Program-made: the position numbers and the translations under genes
Source of the DNA: Blastobasis lacticolella
Lineage: Eukaryota; Arthropoda; Insecta; Lepidoptera; Blastobasidae
Direction: 5' to 3'
Length of the DNA: 64,000 nt
Assembly (NCBI GenBank): GCA_905147135.1
Contig: LR990060.1
Location: 7,580,001 to 7,644,000 of the forward strand
Notes under the pieces: generated by a model
Told to the model about the DNA's origin: nothing
The model's input: the letters and a program-made list of their open reading frames with translations, nothing else
The model's database searches: none
Part shown: one piece after another, positions 23,258 through 34,200 of the stretch
Layout of the letters: each line of letters begins with the position of its first letter
Position numbering within the stretch: the stretch's first letter is position 1

Positions 23258-23788
23258 GCATAGGCGAATACTACACACACGATATTTATCGTGATACGTA
23301 TCGTGATCCATATCGAGTAATATTTTCGCGTCGCTGGTGTATATTTACGATTTTTAAGTATTTTTACCAAAATGACTGATAAAGCTAGCGTTGCTATAGT
23401 ATTAGCATTAGGATTAAAAAGACGCGTGAAGAGAAAAAAATGAGAAAAATTATGAGGATGAGGATCTTGTTGACTTTTTATACTTTTATAGTAACTGTCC
23501 AGGTCCATAGTGGCCACAGCAGCTTGAAAATAAACACAAACAATGAAAATAAATTTTATATTACGTTATTTATCTGTCAGTTTGACAGAAATGTCGTGAT
23601 AAATATCGACTAGATAATAGACGCTAGATATATATCGCACGATAGTTGATACGGATCGTAGATTTCTGGATTTTCGGAAATCCTGTGATCCGTATCACGA
23701 TTCGTGATACTCTAGGCTACACACTCGATAAATATCGTGATCCTGCGTGAATCACGATATATATCGTGTGTGTAGTATCCGCTATAGC
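23258..23788. mobile_element. TIR element packed with ATCGTGAT palindromes
   Basis: Inverted ends are GCATAGGCGAATACTAC (left) and GTAGTATCCGCTATAGC (right), extended by CACACACGATAT. Inside both ends the palindromic ATATTTATCGTGATAC motif recurs several times. No transposase is encoded, so it is non-autonomous. Confidence 0.65.
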
Positions 23789-24319
23789 CAACCACTAGCC
23801 AACTGGGAACTTATGTTTTTTTTTTAATATGGTTGCCGGAGGGATGGATGGATGCTTTGTACCGTCCGTGAGGACCCTGACCCTGAGGAGGAGGGGTGAC
23901 CCTGCCAGCAGTTTTTTTTCTTGGGGCCCGGCTAGAAATGCTTAGAATTACTTAAGGAATAATGTGGTGAAGCCCACAGCTCTATAAACAAATTTAAGAT
24001 TCTATATGGGAGCGATCGAATACACCCTTGACTAGGATTGACGGCAAGACGCACGGCCAAGCCTGTTTTTTATTCATTTGCACCGCCCGTCCCGCGGGAT
24101 CAATCCGGGTTTTAAGAGCCAAAATACCAGAAATGGCGAGCTCCCAACTTAGGGCTTTTCCCCTAGAGTTAGGGGGAGAACCAGTGGAATGGGATTTTTT
24201 TAGGTGTCTTATATTTTTAGGAGTAATTCTATTTTATAATTTCTTAATAAACCTTAGCAATAAATTGTGAAAGGCCCTTTTGCCTTATTTTTTATAACAT
24301 CTTATAACTATAAATTAAT

Positions 24320-24850
24320 TGGAATATAGCAAAGCATCATAATGGTTCGGGAAGCTACGCCACATATTTACGCGGTCTCAAGACGAAGGTCTTTGACCAA
24401 TGTGTGTTGCCAGTGATGACTTACGGAACTGAAACGTGGCCGCTCACTGTGGGCCTTATAAAAAAGCTCACTGTTACCCAAAGGGCAATGGAAAGAGCTA
24501 TGCTCGGAGTTTCTTTGCGCGATCGAATCAGAAATGAGGAGATCCGCAAGCGAACCAAGACCACCGACATAGCTCTAAGGATTGCCAGACTGAAGTGGCA
24601 GTGGGCAGGGCACATAGCTCGAAGAACAGATGGCCGATGGGGCAGTAAAATTCTCGAGTGGCGACCACGTACCGGAAGACGCAGCGTGGGTAGGCCTCCT
24701 ACAAGGTGGAACGACGACCTGGTAAGGATCGCAGATGCCAGCTGGATGCGGAAAGCTCAGGACCGGCCTTTGTGGAGATCTCTGGGGGAGGCCTATGCCC
24801 AGCAGTGGGCGTCTTCTGGCTGATATGATGATGATAATGATGATCATGAT
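24320..24850 (+). mobile_element. 5'-truncated RTE-clade LINE, longest copy
   Basis: An open frame to a stop at 24,823 encodes the C-terminus of an RTE endonuclease/reverse transcriptase: KTKVFDQCVLPVMTYGTETW, QRAMERAMLGVSLRDRIRNE, LKWQWAGHIARRTDGRW and GRPPTRWNDDL. The frame stays open further upstream (SYATYLRGLK) but the endonuclease and catalytic RT domains are absent. It ends in the (ATG)n-rich tail usual for RTE. It is too short to be active. Confidence 0.85.
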
Positions 24851-25285
24851 GGTCTCCTTCTATCTGCGACGCAATGGAGGTTCTTGTGTAATATTTACGC
24901 CAACAAAAAAAATGTTAAGCCTATTTAATGTTTATGGGGGCATGTTGCAATTAATTTGGTGATTTTAGGGGAATTTGGCATGTGCTTATGGGGAAACATT
25001 TTCAGAAGTTGGCAACCCTCTCTCTGACGTGAACTGTCAAAGAAAGTAAAAACACCGGCGTTGGTGTTTTAAAAACCTACATAAATATTCAATTAACTTT
25101 ATTAATTTTATAAAAATAAGTTTAAGTAAGTTTTAGACAAGATAATGTTACATGTTATATTCACTCCATAAACTCAATTTCACGTTTAAAAAAGTACCTA
25201 ACCGGCTAATAATAATAAATTCAACTTCTTATCAGTATGATGATATTTTTGTTGTTGCAGTTTATATCATTCGGTTATCGCAGCT
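24851..25285 (+). promoter_or_regulatory. 5' flank of the epoxide hydrolase-GPx gene
   Basis: 'tttttgttgttgcag' ends at 25,260, 25 bp before the start codon, and looks like a splice acceptor, so a non-coding 5' exon probably lies upstream. Its position could not be fixed. No clear TATA box was identified. Confidence 0.3.
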
Positions 25286-28200
25286 ATGGCTAAAGATCCA
25301 TCCAACAAGAAAGGGAATTCAAAGGACAATGTGAAGAAAGGTCCACAGAAGTCATCATTCCAGGTATCAGTATTCAATAGACCGTGAAAATCTCTTTATA
25401 AACATAGACCATATTTATTGTTATTTCGCCTGCTATAATTAAATAGAACTGATGTGTCAACCACACCTTCTACATTACATAAACTATAAATGAGCAAAAT
25501 AATTCTGAGATTCCAGCACTGTACAGCAAAAACCATCCTTGCGTTCACCCCATCAAAATCTTAATCAATCCTGGGCCTTCCTCTTACCCTCTTTATACTA
25601 AAAGTGGACTACCTTGATACGTAGGTCCATATTCAAAACCAAATTTACAATCTTAATAGATACATCATTATTTTGTTGCAGTGCGGGAAGGTACTGTTCA
25701 CAGTATTTTCCATAATTGGTGGAATTGCATCGTACCTTGTGTACAGAGAACTGTTCACAACACCGCCACTTCCAGATCTGGATTTACAGGAATGGTGGGG
25801 GACATACCCTATAAACCCCAACCCTGATAAGTCAATACGGCCTTTCAAGATTGAATTTTCTGATGTGGTATGTATAATTATTTTGTTCTTTAATATAACT
25901 AACTTTTTTTATTAAATTTCGTTAACACTTTGGCTGCCAGGAGGTGGTCCTAACAGACAACCAGATGAGTCTTACGCACAGCTGTTTTGACCTCCAAATT
26001 TACCATACATGTCTGCTTACAGCTGGCCAGCTGAGTCCATATTGAAGGTATGCGAGTGCATAGGCCGACACTGTATTTCAGTTCATTAATTTTTTATATA
26101 TCTGAGATATACCTGGGCATTTCTGTAATTTGACAACCTTGCACCTTTTTTACGTGAGGGTGGAAATAATAGATAAAATTATATAGCTTTCATCTTTTAT
26201 TACATAGAAAAAATACTACATATGAGTATAACAGAGGGGCAATGCCTATACCTAATAGAGAAGTTGCCCTCATAATCTGGGCAATTGAAACGCCTGTGCC
26301 TGCATTAGTATTAAGTTGATATTTCGTGAATTTGTTTTTATGTAACTTATATAAGTAATAATATTGAATTTAGATGGAACTGTTTTATGCATGAGAAAGT
26401 TTGTAAGTATTCTTTGCTCAATTTGTAGTATTGCTGCTTCATAAATTAATTTTCTAGAAACTTTTCAGTTCTGAAACCTTGAAATTCGCAAGCAGGCAGA
26501 GCCTCAGAAAGTTATCTAAAATTCAGGAATAAATCATAGACTTTTAAATAAATAGACATTGCGTTGCTGAAGTTCAAATAGCCTCAAAGTACGAAATGGT
26601 CACACATACAGTTCCCGAACATTGCGACCATTGTTTAACCTTATCATCCTGGTAGCGACATCTGTTTTTGCCAAGTACGTACTGAATCTAAGTTACATTG
26701 GACCAGACATGCTTATATGGACCTGCTAGATGAGTCCGTGCGCACTCGCGTAGCGCCTATTTTATATGGACCAGCCAGACGAGTTGTGCGCACTCGCGTA
26801 ACGCCGATTCGACTCAATTGTTGAGTCAGCCTCATTGAAGTTAATACATTGTTTAAAAAATGGACTTGAAAGTGTTTGAAAGAGTTTACTCATATAGTTG
26901 ATACAGCATTTAGTTTATTGTTTTATAGGATAGGCCAATTACCTAACCCATACCTAACCCAAGGCCCATTACCTGATAGGCCAATTACCTAAATACACGT
27001 CCTCCACAGATGATCCATGACCTACGTGAGAGATTGCTACATAGGAGACCATTCGCACCACCGCTGGAGGGTGCCGGCTTCACCTACGGATTCAATTCGG
27101 CCTTCCTCACTCGAGTACTGGACTACTGGCAACACAGTTACAAATTCCAAGAACGTGAAAAGTTCTTGAACAAGTATCCCCATTATAAGACCAACGTACA
27201 GGGCTTGGATATCCATTACATACATGTGAAGCCACAGGTCGAAGAAGGTGTTGAGGTGAAGTATTTATTAGATCTAGATTATTCAAAAATGCTCTAAATT
27301 TTTTATTAGGTCTAGAGCTATAAATAAGTCTAATTCTAGTTCGTAAATAAATATAAATAAAAATTGAATTATATTTTTTACACTACCCACACTTGTGTTG
27401 AAAAAGTTTTGGTGTGAGAGTAGTAATTACAAGCTTTTGAAATGTTTCAGATACAACTAGAAACATAAACATTCCTAAATAAATTGAAACAATAGGAAAC
27501 TTTTTGCAATATTTGTAAACACTGTGGGAGCACCTTTAACAATGTTACACTTGTTATACATAATTTTATAACCATTGTGGACTTAAGGTTCTGAGATACA
27601 ACACTGTGTGTTCCGACTCTGGGGCGGACCTTCTATTCTCAGTAGTTTAATAACAGTTGATTGTACTTTTGCGAGTTTTACTATGTTAACTACTTTCCTC
27701 CTATTTTTGTCCTACTTGATGATTACAAGTTATATTTAATATCAAATACATATTCGATTTGTAAAAGTTGTAGTGTTTCTTATACTCTATTTTGACAATC
27801 CAGAAAATAATCAATCCGTCAACTGTCAACAGGTGGTCCCAATCCTCTTGCTGCATGGATGGCCGGGGTCCGTCCGGGAGTTCTACGAGGTGATACCGCT
27901 TCTGACAACCCCTCGGCCTGGGGCTGGCTTCGTCTTCGAGATCATCGCACCTAGCTTGCCAGGCTATGGGTTCTCGCAGGTAGGTGCACTAATAATCCAG
28001 CTACATAGGCCCAATTTCGAGGTCAATCGACGAATCCAAATTAGTTGGGCAGCGTGGGAAGCTACGCCATATATTTTCGTCCCTACTACCGCAGTCAGGT
28101 AGTATGACTCAAGCCTGAGGTGTCCGCCTGGGTGAGTACCACCGCCTTATCTATTTCTGCCGCCAAGCAACAATACTTGCATTGCCGTGCTCCGGTTTGA

Positions 28201-31200
28201 AGGATAAGGTAGCCAGCTAAATTACATTAATGAGGCATTTCATCTTAGTCCTCACAGTGACAATGCACCTGCGGTTTTGCATTTTTGTTACCTGCAACCT
28301 AAATGTAGGAATCGTAGATGTTATGGGCGACAGTTACCACTTACCATCAGGTGGGCTGGCCGCTCGCTTGTCACTGTAGCATAAAAAAGTCTCTCAAGAC
28401 GAAAGTCTTAGACCAGTTTGTTATCAGAATGACCGACGTAACAGAGACAGGTCAGTGACCGCTCGCGCATAGGAATGAAAGGTCGCCCGCACTGCAACGG
28501 ACACTGACAATAGACTCTTACTTTACCTATGTAATATAGTAGTAGGTAGGTATTCAAGTACCTTGGCCACATTGTAACTGATAGCTGCTAGAGGTGTTCG
28601 TTATATTAGATAACGGGTAAATTATAGCGGTATAAAAATATACTTATAACACCTAATATTAATAATTAATATTTTCTGCTACTAATACATTTTTTTTTAT
28701 GTTATACGATAGGCAAACAGGCAAGCGGGCCACCTGATGGAAAGTGGTCACCACTGCCTATAGACATAAGCAACACCGAGACTATCGCCAATGCGTTGCC
28801 CACCTCTACAACACGTTACTCTGGCAGCAAAATGGCAAATATCCCTCCACTGCCAAAGCCACGGTTCCCCAAATTCCCACCCCATGGAGCTCTGGAAACC
28901 TTACTCACCGGCAGAAACACAATCCTATTTAAAAGAGTATTGTTTAGCTGCGGTATTCTGTAAGGTGGAGGTACTTCCCCAGTCGGGCGGCTCCAATTCG
29001 AACGGGATACCCCGCTATGCCCTACCTCTCCTAGATAACCATAATATTGTTGTGTTATTTTTTCTGTTATATTCTGTTAGCTATGCGATTAATGTCGTCG
29101 AAAGTCAAATATATTGATTAATAATACATTTTTATATTATTCTGTTCCCCAAGGTACTAAATCAACTGTAAATTATAATACAAACTGAAAAACGGCGACC
29201 GTTATACGGTACATAAAATTATATTAGGGTGTTATATTATAACGTTAAAAATAACATAATATTTTTTTATAGCATAACGTTACGTTATGTTATATGAATA
29301 TGACGGATCCGCGCACCTCTAATAGCTGCAAGGACGACCAAGACATGGAACGAGAGACGGGCATTGTCGGTTCAATGTAACATACTCGCACGCAGATTCG
29401 CTCAATACAGTAAAGATTAATTTGGCTTTCTGTCAATGTTGTTACACATGTCAGCTTTGGTACCGGTACAAGAGAGTGTTTTTCAGTACCATACGGGTGC
29501 AGTTTAATGACGCTTACCGCATTCTTAGATTAGATTAGATATACCCGGGCATTTACCGTAACTTGACGACCCTGCGCCTCTTTACGTGAGGGATACCGCA
29601 TCCTTATGAAGTTACCAAGACACTGCAGCGCGTCGAGTATGTTCGCCGATGCGGGAATGTCTGACTTATTTGCTTTTATCAGGGCTCGTATACCTTCCTT
29701 CTGGGATAGATTGCGCAACTCGGGTAAGAAATAGCATTCTGCAGCTCGTAACACGGGACACAACAAGTACCATCACCAGACATCCACCATCATCTTGTAT
29801 TATGTTTTAAGTACTTTTGTACCACATGGCTTTTTGGCTGAAATAGAGAGAACTTTAAAAAAAAGGACATGGCCGCTCACTGTGGGCCTTAAAAGAAAGC
29901 TTACCTAAGGGCAATGGAAAAGGCTATGCTCGGAGTCTCATTGCGCGATCGAACCAGAAATGAGGGATCCGCAAGCGAGCCAAGGTCGCGGCCGACACCA
30001 CCGACAAAACAAATGAGCTCAGTCTTGATAGCGATGGGTTGGTGAGTTCCTGCGACCACCTTCTGACTCCATCGTAATATCCTGGATGCCAACGACTCGA
30101 GTTCTCTTCAGGACAAATCAAATTATATTAGGTTTCATTGTTCCTGTGGTGGAACCAATTTCCGAGTCGCATCATCACACCTAGACTGTGAGGGCGCCAT
30201 AACTTATCCTACGTCACGTACATCGATTCCACTTTGTACCGACGTTCGATGTTTAGGACACACAAAACGTTATTTTGGCCGTGCACAACTAGGGACAACA
30301 TTTTTGTGTGACCTATGCCTAGACTTTCCTGACAGATACTTACTTACTTATCCTCTTGTGTAAAAGAAGTCATAAAATAAAAATACCGGTCTGTGTCACA
30401 TCCTCTTGGCAGATTCGCTTTTCAGCCACATTAAAGATTTTTTTTATATACCACTAAGGTGGCAAGTCCGCAGCCTATGGACGTTTGCAATACCAGGGGC
30501 ATCACCCACGCGTTGCCGACCCCGTAAAAACCTTTTAACCCCTTTCTTGAAGAACTCGCATGTTGTACTCTCCAGGGAAAACCTCTCCAGGTAGTTCATT
30601 TCACAACCTTAGTGTGCGTGGGAGAAAGTTCCTGGAACCGCACAGTTCGCGACGAATTTGGCTCCAAGGTGTGAGGATGAACTCCTCACACCTTGGAGAT
30701 GATGGCGAACCACCAAAAACCAAAAGAATGTCAAAACTTTTATTGTGCCTGTTTGTGCACATGCACCGTTTTGTGGGTCTCCTAAACCTCTAGGTACCGT
30801 CGGTACCTACTTAATGGATTTTTTCTTGTACTCGATAACCTACGGCGCCGTTACTGTCTAACCCTGGATACTGTGTGATACTGGCGTCCGCGTGAAGACA
30901 CTGACCATGTCTACATAAGAGTATTAGACCTCGAGACAAACTAACTTAGCCCAAATAAATATGTGAATCACTGGCGCCGTGAGTTTTTTACATGTCTTGA
31001 TACTTGATCGTCATTGGTAGCCGGCAGGGTACATGGCCCGATAAGGCATTGGGTTAAAAGTCGTGTCACAACCTACTACAGAGTAAGTAGGTAGTTAATG
31101 TGTTTGTCTTCTGATATCTGAAATATTATACTGTAGCTAGTAAGGTGACATGCATATTTTTATGAGACGTTGAAGTTTTTGATTAAATGACATTTAATTT

Positions 31201-34200
31201 TATGTAATGGACCTTTTCTAGTTAGTAAATTTTATATTGAAAGACATTATGAACGTCATGTAATTTTTGACTAAATTAAGTAATTTACCTGGAAAATTCG
31301 AATTAATTAGTTCTACTAACAGTCTCGCAAGAGAACCCTTGTAACTAACATAAAGGTTTTTACGGGGTTGGCAACGCGTGGGTGATGCCTCTGGTATTGC
31401 AAACTTCCATAGGCTGCGGTGACTATTTACCATCAGGCAGGCCGTAAGATTGTTAAACACTTTTGATACATTACAAAAAAATTTGATTATGGTTCAAAAT
31501 AAATAATTATTTTATTACTTGCCCCAGGGTACGACCCGTCCAGGCCTAAGCTCCACCCAAATGGCAGTGATAATGCGCAACCTGATGCATCGTGTGGGCC
31601 TCCCGCGATTCTACGTCCAGGGCGGCGACTGGGGCGCCATCATAGGGGGCGTCATGGCGACTGTCTTCCCGAATGAGGTTATGGGCCTACACACCAATAT
31701 GCCCAGTACTTTCCATCCGTTGGCTTTGGTCTACACTTTCCTTGGTATGTTGTTTTATTTTATTTACTATTTACTAGCGGTGCAATCTTTGTGTTTATTT
31801 GAGTTAAGAATCTAAATAGTCGCTGTGGCCGCAGACGGCAGACCTTGCAGTTGACACCCGCGTGCACTTTGAAAATCTGTTAGCATTCGACTTTCCTGCG
31901 GGATTCTTTTATTTTCCCAGGATTTAAAGTGCCCTATGACTCTCCGGAAAATGTGGTCTCCTAATAGTAAATTCGAATTGTCGGAATGAGCTTCCAGCCG
32001 CAGATCCTATGGACTATGGGGTCGTTCAAGAGGTACATTAAGAGGTCTCTTCAGAGGCGGGCAACGCATTAGTAGCACCCCTGATGTTGCTTGTGTCCAT
32101 AGGAATATTACCTTATATTGTATATATTTTGCTAACCTACTAAATGAGCAACATGTACGAACAAACAGTCAACAGTGCTTTGATTAATATTTTTAATTTT
32201 AGAGATCACTTTTATGTACTTTTCATACATTTTTTTATAGCCGTTATCCGGCCGGATAGTAAATTAAGACCGGATAGTAACCGGATATCCGTTTCATCTC
32301 TACTCCTAATACCTTTGGCGAAACGAGGTTGACCAAGGTCTCCCGCTAGGGACCCTGGGACTGAATGAATGAATGAATAAACACTTTATTGAATAAATAC
32401 AATATACAACTGACTGACTGATTTCTCGTGAGCCCATTGTCGATCCTATCCCTATACTATTATAATTGTCTACACAGGGTCTTTCTGGCCTAGTGCAGTA
32501 TCATCGCACCCCGAGGAGCAAACCCGCATGTACCCGCTGTCGGAACGTGTCGCCTTCATCTTCGAGGAGTCTGGCTATTCGCACCTGCATGCCACCAAAC
32601 CGGATACCGTTGGTGAGCGAGTAACTTGTAACTTTGTTGTGTGGAGTTAAAGTCGCAATTGCTTTGAAAGGAGGTTGGTGGTTCGGATATTGTGATTTGT
32701 AGTCTTCGCAAGGGAATCTGTCAACGATCTGCCGTAATTTTACATGTGCAACCCGTTCGCGCTAAAGCCGGTCACTAGCTTTTTTTATAGTTTGTCTAGC
32801 CAGGCATTTGACCGCCACCTCACTTGGTGGTAAGTGACGATGCGGCCGAGATGACTAGGAACAGCCTATTCACTCTAGCCTTGAAAGCGTCTAGATTATA
32901 ATGATCAGGGTACACACTCGCAGGTAACGCGGTTGAACAGATTGCAGTTAACACGCATCCCTGTATTGCCTTTTCAGCACCGTTATCTATATAAACCACA
33001 TGTACGTAGGCTATGAGAGCCGGCTGGCAAAAATAATCTTGTATTTTGTTCTATTTACCCGACTGCGCGATGGGAAGGATCGTAATGTGTTTTAATTATT
33101 TTCTCATTGACGCTTCTAGCATCGGAGGCAATCTTGGCGTAAACATACTTTTTAAGAGCACGCATTTAATATTTTCACAATATAATAAAGGTGCAAAAGT
33201 CAATTTTAGCCTTATTTGTACAAATTCAAAATTTTCACTGTGTGAACCACTGTTACATTTGCCAATCGATTCTCTACCTTAAACCAACTAAATAAGACCT
33301 ATTCTCCGTAGGCATCGCACTGACAGACTCGCCTGCCGGCTTGGCAGCGTATATCCTCGAGAAATTCTCAACTTGGACCGACCCAAAGTACCGGCTAGCG
33401 TCCGACGGTAACCTTCTTGGGAAGTACGCTCTTACCAACTTGTTGGACAACATAATGATATACTGGACCACGAATAGTATAACCACATCGGTGCGACTGT
33501 ACGCGGAATCTTTCGGTGCGAAGAATTTGGCGCTCAAGATGGACCAGTGAGTTGTATAGATTACATAATTCTTTCCAGAACTTTTTTATACCGCTAAGGT
33601 GGCAAACAAGCCTACGGCCTGCCTGATGAAAAGCAGTCACCGCAGCCTATGGACGTTTGCAATACCAGGGGCATCACACCCGCGTTGCCGACCCCCCAAA
33701 AACCTTTTCACCCCTTTCTTGAAGAACTCCATGTTGTACTCTCCATTGAATACCTCTCCAGGTCCCACATTCCAGAACCTTAGTGTGCGTGGGAGAAAGC
33801 GCTCCTTTGGAAACGCACAGTTTGCGACCAATTTGGCTGCCTGTCGGTGGTGAACGGCTGACTAGATGATGGGACAAGATGAACAGATTACGTAAGGCCA
33901 CGGTCTCGACTCCATCGGGCTTATTGGGCGACAGCGTGGCTCATTCTCCTCACAGTTCATTGTATTTTCATCACACATTTTTGATCGGGTTTGGTACTAC
34001 GATTAGTAGATATCGGTTTTAAGACTTTCGCGGTTATTCACTACACTTTCACCACATATATTATCGGGTTTGGTACCGTGGTAATGAATTTGTTCAAGCA
34101 TATTTATCTATTAATTTCCCTCAGAATCCCAACGGACGTGCCGACATGGGGTCTCAAGATGAAACACGAGCTCATAACCCAACCGGACTGTGCTATTCGT

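Noticed and set aside
23038..23517. Overlapping plus and minus ORFs of about 100 codons
   Set aside because: They lie over and beside the TIR element; the palindromic sequence opens both strands by chance.
24404..24823. Host gene of 139 residues
   Set aside because: The translation is the C-terminus of an RTE-type LINE polyprotein with an (ATG)n tail and other copies in the window.
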